Below, piece after piece: positions 35,964 to 46,047 of a DNA stretch of 64,000 nucleotides. The translations under genes were made by a program, and so were the position numbers. Numbering within the stretch: position 1 is the stretch's first letter; each line of letters opens with the position of its first letter. Under the pieces are notes generated by a model. That model saw only the letters and a program-made list of their open reading frames with translations. It was not told the origin of the DNA and did not search any database. This stretch comes from JBQTKD01 sp052389435 (GTDB lineage Bacteria; Actinomycetota; Actinomycetes; Sporichthyales; Sporichthyaceae): assembly GCA_052389435.1 (NCBI GenBank), contig JBQTIB010000109.1:1-64000 (forward strand). Direction: 5' to 3'.

Positions 35964-36544
35964 GTGGCCGGCCTATTCACTGAGATGTCGTCGAATGGGG
36001 TTCTAGGTGGCCGTACACGGTCGAGGCTTGCGAACGCCTCGCCGGCCCGGCGCTTGCGGATGACCCGAGCAGGACGTCCCACGCAAACGGAGTCGGGCGG
36101 CAGATCGCCCGTCACCAAGGATCCCGCGCCCACGATTGTCCCGCGCCCAATTGTCGCCGGAGCGATAATGATCGTTCCGTGACCGATCAGATTGTCGCCT
36201 TCGATGCGCACCTCGCTGCGTCCTCTGCGGGGATGCGACGTGATGGGGAGTGGTGAGTCGTCGAACGGATGGTCGTCACCGATCACCGCGACTCGCGACG
36301 AGATCAGCACGTCGTCACCCACGAACAGATCAGCCTCGAGGAAGAAGTCGGCACCGATGTAGACATGTCGCCCCAACCGCACCGATCCCTGGCTTAGCCA
36401 CCGCCCGCGCGGCCCCAGTACGGCGTCGGCGGGGATCGACCCTCGGCCTCCGAGTAGAACTCGTATCCGTGCGCGGCGGGCCTCGCGAACTGCAGCGCGG
36501 AGAATCGACTTTGCGGGGGTCGCCGGGCGACTGGCGTCGGTCAT
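35960..36544 (-). CDS. Acyltransferase with left-handed beta-helix (hexapeptide repeats)
   Basis: A 194-residue protein. Hexapeptide repeats (VRLGRHVYIGADFF, DDVLISSRVAVIGDDH, GDNLIGHGTIIIAPATIG, GRGTIVGAGSLVTGDL) form the left-handed beta-helix, followed by the catalytic-type PPDSVCVGRPARVIRKRR end, as in WbbJ/LacA O-acetyltransferases. It probably acetylates a polysaccharide hydroxyl. The ATG overlaps the stop of the glycosyltransferase at 36541 (ATGA), so a coupled cassette runs from 37629 to 35205. Confidence 0.88.
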   Translation of the reverse strand: MTDASRPATPAKSILRAAVREARRARIRVLLGGRGSIPADAVLGPRGRWLSQGSVRLGRHVYIGADFFLEADLFVGDDVLISSRVAVIGDDHPFDDSPLPITSHPRRGRSEVRIEGDNLIGHGTIIIAPATIGRGTIVGAGSLVTGDLPPDSVCVGRPARVIRKRRAGEAFASLDRVRPPRTPFDDISVNRPAT

Positions 36545-37629
36545 CGGCCAGCCGCCTGGAGAAAGCCTGCGACCATGGATTCGACGGAGTAGTGGTCGAG
36601 GGTCCAATCGGAGATCGCCGGACGTCGTGCGCGCCATGTGTCCGCATCCGCGTACACGGACCGAATCGCCTCCGCCAAGGCCTGCTCGGAACGAGCCGTA
36701 AACCAGACCGTGTTCTGCTCCGTTGCCAACGCAATCTCCGGAGCATGCGGTTCGTCGTCGGCGACGAGGGCCGGGACTCCATGGGCGAAACCGTGGGTGA
36801 TGGACAGCCCTGCGTAGCCGGCGGAAACCGTGATGAGGGCGTCCGCGAAAATACGGCTGAGTGCCTCCGGGTCGCTGACGTGGCCTTCGAACAGCACTCG
36901 ATCGGAGACACCGAGTTCCGCTGCGCGGACACGCAGTTCCCGTTCGAGTGGACCGGCCCCCACGAAGACAAGCTTTCCGTCGCCGACATCGTCGACGACC
37001 CTTGACCAGGCTTGCAGCGTCAGCACCGGCCTCTTCGCCTCGACCAGTCGCCCGATCTGGACCACATTGCAGGCCGCGCCGGCCCTTGGAACTGTCGACG
37101 AGCGCGAACACACCGAGTTGGGAGCAACGAACGTGGGACGCCCGCTGTATTTCGCGACAGCCTGTCGATCCGATTCCGTGTAGAGCAGAACTCCCGATGC
37201 GAGACGCATCATGGCTTTGCGCAACCACAGCGTGCGCGACTCTGCGCCCGACCGGGGCCATGCGTGGCCCCACACGAGGGACCGACGGCCCAAAGCCCTG
37301 CGACCGGCCAAAATGATCCACACACTCAGAATGCGCGGATTCAGTTCGAGGACCGCGGATCTCGCGCCTACAGCCGGGCCCACGACTCCACGTTGCCACA
37401 GCGCCTTACGCCCGCCGAGGAAGAGGTTGTCGACCACCACCGCCTTCTGCGCGATGGCGGGCGAGAGTTCCACGGTCGGTTCGAAGTGGTTGCGTCCGAC
37501 GTAGAACCTGGCGCCGTTGCATCGCTGCAAGACCTCATCGACAAACTCGTCGCGATAGGACGCCATGCACCCTTGCACCACCGCGACATCGTCGCGGGGT
37601 CTGCGCGGTCTAGGGATGAACTTCGCCAT
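36541..37629 (-). CDS. Glycosyltransferase, GT4 family
   Basis: A 362-residue GT-B enzyme. The N-terminal half is short and lacks a clear GGA-like motif. The C-terminal half has VVQIGRLVEAKRPVLTLQAW, VGAGPLERELR and the EX7E-like GYAGLSITHGFAHGVPALVADDEPH, where the acidic residues contact the nucleotide sugar. It transfers a sugar of unknown identity to the lipid-linked repeat unit. ATG 37629 starts the coupled cassette glycosyltransferase - acyltransferase - methyltransferase. Confidence 0.88.
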   Translation of the reverse strand: MAKFIPRPRRPRDDVAVVQGCMASYRDEFVDEVLQRCNGARFYVGRNHFEPTVELSPAIAQKAVVVDNLFLGGRKALWQRGVVGPAVGARSAVLELNPRILSVWIILAGRRALGRRSLVWGHAWPRSGAESRTLWLRKAMMRLASGVLLYTESDRQAVAKYSGRPTFVAPNSVCSRSSTVPRAGAACNVVQIGRLVEAKRPVLTLQAWSRVVDDVGDGKLVFVGAGPLERELRVRAAELGVSDRVLFEGHVSDPEALSRIFADALITVSAGYAGLSITHGFAHGVPALVADDEPHAPEIALATEQNTVWFTARSEQALAEAIRSVYADADTWRARRPAISDWTLDHYSVESMVAGFLQAAGR

Positions 37630-37642
37630 CGTCGTCGATCTC

Positions 37643-38395
37643 CTAGGCTCGCGCGGCGAGAACGTCGACTTGGAGGACGTCCCCAGTTCGCGGGTCTTCC
37701 AAGGCGGTCTCGATACCGATGGGGGCGAAGCCGTGCTCCCGCAGGGCGCCGAGAACCTCTAGGTAGTCGGATGAACCCGCGTAGAGCTCCTGGAAGGACA
37801 GTTCGACACGCACGAGAGCGGAGCGCTCCAGCACGCTTCGCGCGCCCGCGATGACGTCCAGTTCCAGGCCCTGCACGTCGATCTTCACGAAGAGCGGGCC
37901 GTCCAGGTTCTCCGCGCTCACCAGCTCGTCCAGCGTGCGCACCTCGACCTGCTCTAGGCCGACGATCGCGGTGGTGGGTTCCGCGATGCGGTGCAGATCG
38001 TTGACGGTGAGCAGCGAGCTGCTTGTCAGGTTCTTGCTGACGTTCATGATCTCGCTGCCGCTGGATCGACCGACGGCGAACTTCCGCGTGGTCCACAGCG
38101 GATCGCGTCGTGCGGCCGACTCCAGGGCTGCAAACGCCTCGGGCAAAGGCTCGACGGAGAGGATCCGCCCCTGGAAGCCGAGGCTGCGAAGCGACTGCCC
38201 GAACTGTCCGACGTTGGCGCCGATGTCGACGGTGGTGGCGATCCCCAGACGCGAAACACTCGCCATCAAGTGGGCGCGGCGGCCGGTGGTTGTGGAGACC
38301 AGTTCGAATCCGAGCTTGGCCAACGTCCGCTGAACTGGAATTTTCGAGCGCTGCCCGATGGGCGAATTGATCATCTGTCGTGCAGTCTGGCGCAC
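37643..38395 (-). CDS. FkbM family methyltransferase
   Basis: A 250-residue FkbM enzyme: TTVDIGANVGQFGQSL near 54 is SAM motif I, ILSVEPLPEAFAAL is motif II, and LFVKIDVQGLELDVIAGAR is the FkbM C-terminal signature. The GTG start at 38395 is weakly supported; ATG about eight codons later is an alternative. It lies 13 bases upstream of the glycosyltransferase at 36541 on the same strand. It is more GC-rich than the other FkbM gene (33018), so the two were probably acquired separately. Confidence 0.88.
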   Translation of the reverse strand: MRQTARQMINSPIGQRSKIPVQRTLAKLGFELVSTTTGRRAHLMASVSRLGIATTVDIGANVGQFGQSLRSLGFQGRILSVEPLPEAFAALESAARRDPLWTTRKFAVGRSSGSEIMNVSKNLTSSSLLTVNDLHRIAEPTTAIVGLEQVEVRTLDELVSAENLDGPLFVKIDVQGLELDVIAGARSVLERSALVRVELSFQELYAGSSDYLEVLGALREHGFAPIGIETALEDPRTGDVLQVDVLAARA

Positions 38396-38449
38396 CGTCT
38401 TGCCTTTCGTCGTCGTGCGTCGTGAGAGTCCGAGGTTGCGGGCCCGCCG

Positions 38450-39841
38450 CTATGCGATGGCCGTTACTTCTGTCGACCCGACCGGCTGACGAGGCGAAGG
38501 GAGTCGAGCGGCAGGCGCTGGAGCTGCCCGGCCTAGGCCCACGTACTGCCACCCGGCGTTTCGCCACAGATCCGCATCGAGCGCGTTGCGCGCATCCAGC
38601 ACCGCCGGGCGTGCGACGAGTGTCCGAAGGCCTTGAGGATCGAGCTGTCGGTACTCGGCCCATTCGGTCAGGTGCAAGACGAGGTCGGCGCCTTCGCAGG
38701 CCTCGACGACGGACGTCGCGTAGCGCAGCGTTGGATAGAGGGCGCGCGCTCGGTCGATCGCCTTCGGATCGTGGACGCGCACGTCGGCGCCGCAGATCTG
38801 CAACGCATGTGCAGTTGCAAGGGCCGGCGAGTCTCGAACGTCGTCGGAGTCTGGTTTGAAGGCCGCGCCCAGCACGGCGAGTCGACGGCCCGTGAGATCG
38901 CCGCCGCACATCGTCGCCACCCGTTCGACGACCTTGTCGCGCCGGGAGAGGTTCATCGCGTCCACCTCCCGCAGGAGCGCGAGCGATTCGCCGACTCCGA
39001 GTTCCTCGGCGCGGGCCATGAACGCCCGGATGTCCTTGGGCAGGCAGCCTCCGCCGAACCCGAGTCCCGCGTTGAGGAACCGGCGGCCGATGCGCGGGTC
39101 GTGGCCGATCGCGTCGGCCAGCAGGCTGACGTCCGCGCCGGCCGCGTCGCAGACGTCGGCGATGGCGTTGATGAAGGAGATTTTCGTTGCCAGGAAGGCA
39201 TTCGCGGCCACCTTGACCAACTCCGCAGTCGCGAAGTCCATCGTCAGGAACGGCACACCCGCCTGAATCTGGGCCCGATACACCTCGCGCAGCAACGCCA
39301 CGGCGCGGTCCGACTGGACCCCGGCGACGAGCCTGTCGGGGCGCAGTGTGTCCGCCACCGCGAAACCTTCGCGGAGGAACTCTGGATTCCAGGCGAGCTC
39401 GGCATCGCTCCCTGCCGGCGCCAGCTCGGTTAGCCGTTTGGCAAGGCGCTCTGCCGTGCCCACGGGCACGGTCGACTTGCCCACCAGCAGGCACGGCCGG
39501 CGCAGCAGCGGGCCGAGCTTCTCCACGACGGAGTCGACCTGGCTCAGGTCGGCGGCAAGCCCGTCGTTGCGCTGAGGAGTTCCGACGCAACTGAAGTGGA
39601 CGTCGCCGAAGTCCGCGATCTCGTGGAAGGACGTGGTGAAGCGGAGTCTTCCGCTCGCCACGTGGGTAGCGACGAGCCTGTCGAGCTCCGGCTCGTAGAA
39701 CGGCACCTTGCCCTCGCGCAGGCCGTGGATCTTTGCCTCGTCGGTGTCGATGCCGAGCACGTCGAAGCCGAGTTCGGCCATGCAGGCGGCGTGCGTCAGA
39801 CCGAGGTAGCCGGTCCCGATGACGGTGATGCGCAGTGCCAC
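38450..39841 (-). CDS. UDP-glucose / GDP-mannose 6-dehydrogenase family protein
   Basis: A 463-residue NAD-dependent dehydrogenase that oxidises a nucleotide sugar to the uronic acid. The NAD motif is VIGTGYLGLTHA near 6-17, and the catalytic cysteine is in GFGGGCLPKDIRAF near 257. The C-terminal domain has LGAAFKPDSDDVRDSP. Sequence fits UDP-glucose dehydrogenase, which would supply UDP-glucuronate, but GDP-mannose dehydrogenase cannot be excluded. The GTG start lies four bases after the gmd stop codon, so both genes are co-transcribed. Confidence 0.92.
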   Translation of the reverse strand: MALRITVIGTGYLGLTHAACMAELGFDVLGIDTDEAKIHGLREGKVPFYEPELDRLVATHVASGRLRFTTSFHEIADFGDVHFSCVGTPQRNDGLAADLSQVDSVVEKLGPLLRRPCLLVGKSTVPVGTAERLAKRLTELAPAGSDAELAWNPEFLREGFAVADTLRPDRLVAGVQSDRAVALLREVYRAQIQAGVPFLTMDFATAELVKVAANAFLATKISFINAIADVCDAAGADVSLLADAIGHDPRIGRRFLNAGLGFGGGCLPKDIRAFMARAEELGVGESLALLREVDAMNLSRRDKVVERVATMCGGDLTGRRLAVLGAAFKPDSDDVRDSPALATAHALQICGADVRVHDPKAIDRARALYPTLRYATSVVEACEGADLVLHLTEWAEYRQLDPQGLRTLVARPAVLDARNALDADLWRNAGWQYVGLGRAAPAPAARLPSPRQPVGSTEVTAIA

Positions 39842-39845
39842 CGGG

Positions 39846-40862
39846 TCACCGGCCGCCGGCGCGCACGAGCTTGCCCGACAGAGCGTCGTCGAGCTGTTGG
39901 ATGTCGGCGTTGACCATGATGCGGGCAAGCAGGCGCCAGTCGGTCTTCGCCTTCCACCCGAGTTCGCGCTCGGCCTTGCTCGGGTCGCCGACGAGGGCGT
40001 CGACCTCGCTGGGGCGCTCGTAGGCCTTGTCGTAGCGGACGTACTGCTCCCAGTCCATGCCGGCCTCGGCGAAGGCGACCTCGCAGAAGTCGCGGACCGA
40101 GCCCGCGCGGCCCGTGGCGAGGACGTAGTCGCTGGGCCGGTCCTGCTGGAGCATCAGCCACATGCCCTCGACGTACTCCTTGGCGTAGCCCCAGTCTCGG
40201 ACGGCGCTGAGGTTGCCGAGGTAGAGCGCGTCCTGCAGACCCGCCTGGATCATCGCGACCGCGCGGGTGATCTTGCGCGTGACGAAGGTTTCGCCGCGAC
40301 GCGGAGACTCGTGGTTGAACAGGATGCCGTTGACGGCGTACATGTCGTACGCCTCGCGGTAGTTGACGGTCGACCAGTAGCTGTAGAGCTTCGCGCAGGC
40401 GTACGGGGAACGCGGGTGGAACGGCGTTTCCTCGTTCTGCGGCGGCGGGGTCGAACCGTAGAGCTCGGAGCTGGAGGCCTGGTAGAACCGCGTCTCGATA
40501 CGTGCGGCGCGGATGGCCTCGAGCAGGCGGACGGTGCCCATCGCGGTGATGTCGCCGGTGTACTCGGGCTCGTCGAAGGACACCCGCACGTGGCTCTGGG
40601 CGCCGAGGTTGTACACCTCGTCGGGGGCGATGTCGCGCAGCAGGTTGACCATCCGGGTCCCCTCGGACAGGTCGCCGTAGTGCAGGAACAGCTGGCGGGA
40701 GGACTCGTGCGGGTCCTGGTAGACCTCGTCGAGGCGCTCGGTGTTGAAGCTGGAGGAGCGGCGGATGATGCCGTGGACCTCGTAGCCCTTGGCCAACAGC
40801 AGTTCGGCCAGGTACGAGCCGTCCTGGCCGGTGATGCCGGTGATCAGTGCCGAGCGAGCCAT
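39846..40862 (-). CDS. gmd: GDP-mannose 4,6-dehydratase
   Basis: A 338-residue short-chain dehydrogenase. [19 protein letters not shown] is the NADP motif, [12 protein letters not shown] the Gmd signature, and ASSSELYG with SPYACAK (YxxxK) provide the catalytic Ser/Thr-Tyr-Lys set. [15 protein letters not shown] is typical of Gmd. It makes GDP-4-keto-6-deoxymannose, which Fcl at 27687 turns into GDP-L-fucose. AAGGA precedes the ATG. ManB and ManC, which make GDP-mannose, are not in the window; the cupin at 41017 may be the mannose-6-phosphate isomerase part. Confidence 0.96.
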   Translation of the reverse strand: MARSALITGITGQDGSYLAELLLAKGYEVHGIIRRSSSFNTERLDEVYQDPHESSRQLFLHYGDLSEGTRMVNLLRDIAPDEVYNLGAQSHVRVSFDEPEYTGDITAMGTVRLLEAIRAARIETRFYQASSSELYGSTPPPQNEETPFHPRSPYACAKLYSYWSTVNYREAYDMYAVNGILFNHESPRRGETFVTRKITRAVAMIQAGLQDALYLGNLSAVRDWGYAKEYVEGMWLMLQQDRPSDYVLATGRAGSVRDFCEVAFAEAGMDWEQYVRYDKAYERPSEVDALVGDPSKAERELGWKAKTDWRLLARIMVNADIQQLDDALSGKLVRAGGR

Positions 40863-41016
40863 GTGCCAGTCCTTCGGTTTCGCAGCGGTTGGGGCGGTCG
40901 GTGCCGCAATGACGTAGACGTCTTCTGGAGGCCGGAAGTTGAGGCCCTGGAACGGAAAGGGGACTTTCGTCCGGGCGATCCGGTACGAACGGCTGAGGCA
41001 GTGCCCGGCGCGGCGG

Positions 41017-41424
41017 TCAGGCGGACCCGGCGCGCGGTCCGGGCACCGCGGCGCGGCCGTAGCCGTCCTGGAGCCGGACGACGTCGTCGAGCTGGGTGGT
41101 GGAGGCTTCGAGCGCGAGGATGTCGGTCGTCGCACGGAGGCGGTGGATGGTTCCCGGGCGCAGGTGGATGGTGTCCCCGGGGAGCATGTCCAGGGTCTGG
41201 AGGGAGTCGAGGTCGGGGCCGACGTCGAGCTGGGCCTGTCCCGACCACAGGGCGATGACTTCGTCCTTCTCGACGTGGTACTGCAGCGAGAGCGCCTCGC
41301 CGGCGCGCACGTGCAGGACCTTGCCGCAGTACATGCCGGGCACGAGGGCGAAGATCTTCTCGTAGCCCCACGGCTTGTCGACGTGGGTCATGGCGGTGAA
41401 CGCGGTGCGTTCGGTTGTGGTCAT
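41017..41424 (-). CDS. Cupin-domain protein, phosphomannose isomerase type II-like
   Basis: A 135-residue single cupin. The start [11 protein letters not shown], the [12 protein letters not shown] metal-binding stretch and [17 protein letters not shown] are the signature of type II phosphomannose isomerases, usually fused to a guanylyltransferase (ManC) but here free-standing. It probably interconverts fructose-6-phosphate and mannose-6-phosphate, feeding gmd (39846). A 154-base non-coding spacer separates it from gmd on the same strand. Confidence 0.88.
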   Translation of the reverse strand: MTTTERTAFTAMTHVDKPWGYEKIFALVPGMYCGKVLHVRAGEALSLQYHVEKDEVIALWSGQAQLDVGPDLDSLQTLDMLPGDTIHLRPGTIHRLRATTDILALEASTTQLDDVVRLQDGYGRAAVPGPRAGSA

Positions 41425-41467
41425 GGGAGCCTCCGGGCTCGTTGCTGGAGAGCGATGTGATGGAGTG

Positions 41468-43117
41468 TCAGTGAGCGCCGGAGCCGCGCAGGACGGCTCG
41501 GGCGGTGCGGGCGAGGATGACGACGTCGGCGGCGAGGGACCAGTTCTCGACGTAGCGGATGTCGAGGGTCTCGGTCTCGGCCCAGGTCAGGCTCGAGCGC
41601 CCGGAGACCTGCCACAGGCCGGTGAGGCCGGGCTTGACCGCCAGGCGGCGGCGCATGTCCGAGCTGTACCGGGCGACCTCGTCCGGCAGCGGCGGCCGCG
41701 GGCCGACGAGCGACATCTCCCCGCGGACCACGTTGAGCAGTTGGGGCAGTTCGTCGACGGAGTATCGGCGCAGCCAGCGGCCCAGCGGGGTGATCCGCGG
41801 GTCGTGGGCGATCTTGAACAGGACGCCGTCGCTCTCGTTGAGGTGCTCCAGGTCGCTCCTGCGGGCCTCGGCGTCGACGACCATCGTGCGGAACTTGACC
41901 ATCGCGAACTCGCGGCCGTCGATGCCGACCCGCTGCTGACGGAAGAACACCGGCCCGCGGTCGCCGAGCTTGATCGCGAGGGCAACGCCCACCAGCAGCG
42001 GGGAGATCGCGAGCAGGCCCGCCACGGCGGCGGTGCGGTCGAAGACGCCCTTGGCGACCCGGGCGGGACCGGACAGTCGCGCCGGAGTGACCTGGAGCAG
42101 CGCCGAGTGTGCGGTCGGGCGGACCACCACGCGGTTGACGGCGACCTCGGTGAGCCCCGGGCACACCAGCAGCTCGGTACCGGTCGCCTCCAGGCGCCAG
42201 GCCAGGCGGCGCAACTCCTCCCGCGCGATCCCGGACCCGGGCAGCACGACGACGGTGTCCGCCGCCACTGCGGCCAGAGCGGCCTCGAGGTCGACGACGC
42301 CGGCGCGCAACGGCAGGTGCAGGTCCGGCAGCGCGGCGATCCCGTCGGTGGCGCAGGCGGCGACGACCGTCATCCCCGCAGCGGCGTCACGACGCAGGCG
42401 ATGGGTGGTTGCCTGGATCTCCTCCCCCGGCCCGACGAGCATCGTGCGCTGCAGGCATCGGCCCTGCCGCCGTTCCCAGTGCAGGGCCGCTCGTTGGAAG
42501 CCGCGGCCGGCGACGGCGAGCAGGACCACCGCGGGAACGGCGACGAACACGTAGCCGCGGGCGAACTCGGCCTTGGTGACGTAGGAGAGCAGGGCAACGG
42601 CCACCAGGGTGGCGCCGCCGGCGCGCGCGACTCGGGTGAACTCGTGGGCGCCGATTCCGACGACACGACGGTCGTAGCCGCGGAAGATCGCCACCAACGC
42701 GATCCAGACCGGGACCATGGCCAGGGAGCCGTAGAGGTAGTCGGCGGGAAAGGCCGAACCGAACCGCGCGACGAGGGCCATCCCGGTCGCGCAGAGCGCG
42801 GCGACGACGTCGACGGCCAGAGACCCGAGCACGTAGCCGCGGCGCCAGTCCGGCCCAGGGGCGGGGGCAGGGGCGGGCGGCGGATCCGTTCGGGCGGATA
42901 CTGGATCCGCGGACACCCGCATCTGCGGGATGACGACGCGGCGTTCGGACAACTGGCTCATGACGGCGGCATTCCCCGTGAATGGCTTCGACTGAGGGCT
43001 ATGTGCGTCGCGGTCGCGACGTAGGCGAATGGATTCCATGAATGCGCCTATTGCTCGCTGGAACGGCTCGTCGTCCACCGACATCGAGGACGGACCGGCG
43101 CCTTGGGGATCGTTCAC
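41468..43117 (-). CDS. Polyprenyl-phosphate sugar phosphotransferase (initiating glycosyltransferase)
   Basis: A 549-residue membrane protein. Five hydrophobic segments (about 95-235) precede a Rossmann-like CoA-binding-type domain, a further TM helix, and the bacterial sugar transferase domain with KGVFDRTAAVAGLLAISPLL, FRQQRVGIDGREFAMVKFRTM, SVDELPQLLNVVRGEMSLVGPRP and KPGLTGLWQVSGRSSLTW. It attaches the first sugar-1-phosphate to undecaprenyl phosphate. The start is uncertain (GTG 43117, or in-frame ATGs at 43084, 43039 and 42961) because none has a clear ribosome-binding site. Confidence 0.93.
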   Translation of the reverse strand: MNDPQGAGPSSMSVDDEPFQRAIGAFMESIRLRRDRDAHSPQSKPFTGNAAVMSQLSERRVVIPQMRVSADPVSARTDPPPAPAPAPGPDWRRGYVLGSLAVDVVAALCATGMALVARFGSAFPADYLYGSLAMVPVWIALVAIFRGYDRRVVGIGAHEFTRVARAGGATLVAVALLSYVTKAEFARGYVFVAVPAVVLLAVAGRGFQRAALHWERRQGRCLQRTMLVGPGEEIQATTHRLRRDAAAGMTVVAACATDGIAALPDLHLPLRAGVVDLEAALAAVAADTVVVLPGSGIAREELRRLAWRLEATGTELLVCPGLTEVAVNRVVVRPTAHSALLQVTPARLSGPARVAKGVFDRTAAVAGLLAISPLLVGVALAIKLGDRGPVFFRQQRVGIDGREFAMVKFRTMVVDAEARRSDLEHLNESDGVLFKIAHDPRITPLGRWLRRYSVDELPQLLNVVRGEMSLVGPRPPLPDEVARYSSDMRRRLAVKPGLTGLWQVSGRSSLTWAETETLDIRYVENWSLAADVVILARTARAVLRGSGAH

Positions 43118-43280
43118 CTGTATGCAAAGAAATTACCATGCGGGCAATTTCGCGTATCGGCTACAACGGACAGATCGGAAACTTTATGGCCGAAGAGTTG
43201 ATTGCCGATCGGTCTTTTGCTCTAGGACCAAAGTCCCGGGGAGTCGACACCGCGCGACGACATGGCGAGACGACAACGGA

Positions 43281-43304
43281 CGGGCACCGAGGATCGGGTG
43301 CCCG
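43281..43304 (-). terminator. Hairpin terminator after the poly-aspartate protein gene
   Basis: CGGGCACC (43281-43288) pairs perfectly with GGTGCCCG (43297-43304) around an eight-base loop, 18 bases after the stop codon of the minus-strand gene at 43322-43885. No U-tract. It separates this gene from the sugar transferase. Confidence 0.65.
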
Positions 43305-43321
43305 CCCGCAGGCTGGTGAAG

Positions 43322-43885
<564 letters not shown>

Positions 43886-44244
43886 ATACATCCTCCGTGA
43901 GTGGTTGGCGCTCCGCAGCGGTCGTGCGTTCGGCGCGTCCGGCTTGTCGGTGGTGGAGTGGTCCGTGGGCTTCTTCGACCACGATGGGGGCTTTCGAGGG
44001 GGCCTCGACACGAACGGGCCTGAATGTCCCTCCGAATTCAACGACCACGCCAAAGATAAAGTCATGGTCAAGGACTCCGCCATAGCATTGGCCATGTCGA
44101 TCAAGAAGTTGTCCGGTTCGTATATCGATTTCCAGCTAGTCGGCCCAGGTGAGAATGGGCCGTTCGGCGGACCTCTCGCGCGCAATTCGAACTTTACGAT
44201 TGCCAGGCACGGCAAATCGTGCGCGAGCAGTCACGGGGGAATTG
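43886..44244. other. Divergent intergenic region between poly-Asp gene and DUF4012 gene
   Basis: A 359-base spacer, AT-richer than average (notably 44040-44220), separating a minus- and a plus-strand gene. It must hold both promoters, but no -35/-10 pair is convincing. No gene, RNA or strong palindrome was recognised. Confidence 0.6.
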
Positions 44245-46047
44245 TTGAGCGCCTCAACGCACTCTGTCCCGGCCCTGCGCACGGCCGGTCGCAGACCGTC
44301 GCCGCGCCCGGCCGCCAAGCGCCGCAGGACGGGCCTGGTCCTGGCCCTCGCCGGCGGCGTCGTCCTGCTCGGGCTCGCCTGGCTCGCCGTCTCTGCACTC
44401 TGGGCTCGCTCCGTGCTCGACGCGGCTCGGACCGACGTGGCCACGCTGCGCGCGCAGGCGGCGGCCGGCGACCTCGACGCCGCGCGCCGCACCGCGGACT
44501 CCCTCGGTCGGCACGCCGGCCGAGCGCACACCCTGACCGGCGGGCCGGTGTGGGCTCTCGCGGCGAACCTGCCCGGTGGCGGCCCCCTCCGCACGGTCCG
44601 CGGCATGACCGAGGCCCTCGACGACGTCGCCACCGAGGCGCTGCCGGATCTGCTCGACGTCGCCGATTCGCTGTCCCCTGCGACGCTGCGCCGCGAGGGC
44701 GGTGGAATCGACGCCGCCCGCATCGCCGCTGCGGCGCCGGCGGTCGACCGAGCGGCGAGCGTGCTGGCCAAGGCCGTCGCGGACGTCGAGGCGCTGCCCG
44801 CCGCCGGCGTCACCGCGATCGACTCGGCTCGCACCGAATTGCTGGAGGGGCTGTCCTCGGCCGAGGCCACGCTGCGCACGACGAACGCCGCGGCGGGAGT
44901 GCTGCCGGCGATGTTGGGAACGGACCGCCCGCAGACCTATCTGATCGCCCTGCAGAACAGCGCCGAGGCGCGCGGCACCGGCGGCATGGCGGGCGCCTTC
45001 GGCCTGCTGACCGTGGAGAACGGGGCGATGAGCTTCGGGCGCTTCGACAGCGACCGCGTGCTGTGGGGCGTCCGCGCAGAGGTCGACCTCGGTGCGGAGT
45101 ACGAAGCGCGCTTCGCCCGATCGGGCAGCACGACCCTGTACAACAACGCCAATCTCTCGCCCCACTTTCCCTACGCGGGTGCGATCTGGGCGTCGATGTG
45201 GAAGAAGCACTCCGGCCGGGCGGTCGACGGGGTCATCGCCGTCGACCCGGCCGTGCTCGGCTACGTGCTCGGCGCCACCGGGCCGGCGAAGCTCCCCGAC
45301 GGCACCGCGGTGACCGCCTCGAACGTCGTCGCGCTCACCCAGGCCACCGCCTACGCCCGCTTCCCCGAGGACGAGGATCGGCGAAAGTTCCTCGTCGCCG
45401 TCGCCAAGGCCAGCGTCGCGCGCATCGGCGACGGCTCCGGGGACACCGTCGATCTGGTCAGGGCCCTGGCCAGAGGCGCGAGGGAACGCCGACTCATGGT
45501 CTGGAGCGCCGATCCGGCCCGGCAGGCCGCACTCGAGCAGACCCCCGTCGCGGGCGTGCTCCCCGAGACCGCCGCTCCGTACGCGGGTCTGGCGATCGTG
45601 AACGAGGCGGGAAACAAACTCGACTACTACCTCGACCGCGACGTGACCTGGGTTCGCTCCGGCTGCGGTCGGGCAGGCTCGGTGACGGTCACGGCCACCC
45701 TGAGGAACAACGCCCCGAGTCCGCTGCCCGACTGGGTCGTCGCCCGCAACGACACCCACGGCAAGACAGTCCGTCGCGGCGACCACCGCGTGCTCGCGTC
45801 CTGGTACGCCACGGCGGGGGCGCAGATGGAGTCGGTCAGCGTCGACGGAAGGCCCGCGGTCGCGTCGATCGGCGTGGAACGGGGCCACCCGGTCTTCGTC
45901 GTAGACCTCGAACTGCCCCGCGGCGCCACGCGGACGATCGTCTGGAACCTGGTCGAACCGATCCTCGACGAGAAGCCGGTGACGGTCCTGCACCAGCCCC
46001 TGGTGCGGCCGTTGACCGTGCGGGTGGACGATCGGGCATGCCGGTGA
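44245..46047 (+). CDS. DUF4012 domain-containing protein
   Basis: A 600-residue protein. The short cytoplasmic N-terminus is Arg/Pro-rich (PRPAAKRRRTG), followed by one TM helix (LVLALAGGVVLLGLAWLAV, about 30-50). The extracytoplasmic DUF4012 domain has LIALQNSAEARGTGGMAGAFGLL, LSPHFPYAGAIWASMWKKHSG and VDGVIAVDPAVLGYVLGATGP. DUF4012 is common next to exopolysaccharide genes of actinobacteria; its function is not established. The start is probably TTG 44245, four bases after GGGGGA; an upstream GTG at 44149 is an alternative. The last ten bases overlap the tyrosine phosphatase gene. Confidence 0.85.
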   Translation: MSASTHSVPALRTAGRRPSPRPAAKRRRTGLVLALAGGVVLLGLAWLAVSALWARSVLDAARTDVATLRAQAAAGDLDAARRTADSLGRHAGRAHTLTGGPVWALAANLPGGGPLRTVRGMTEALDDVATEALPDLLDVADSLSPATLRREGGGIDAARIAAAAPAVDRAASVLAKAVADVEALPAAGVTAIDSARTELLEGLSSAEATLRTTNAAAGVLPAMLGTDRPQTYLIALQNSAEARGTGGMAGAFGLLTVENGAMSFGRFDSDRVLWGVRAEVDLGAEYEARFARSGSTTLYNNANLSPHFPYAGAIWASMWKKHSGRAVDGVIAVDPAVLGYVLGATGPAKLPDGTAVTASNVVALTQATAYARFPEDEDRRKFLVAVAKASVARIGDGSGDTVDLVRALARGARERRLMVWSADPARQAALEQTPVAGVLPETAAPYAGLAIVNEAGNKLDYYLDRDVTWVRSGCGRAGSVTVTATLRNNAPSPLPDWVVARNDTHGKTVRRGDHRVLASWYATAGAQMESVSVDGRPAVASIGVERGHPVFVVDLELPRGATRTIVWNLVEPILDEKPVTVLHQPLVRPLTVRVDDRACR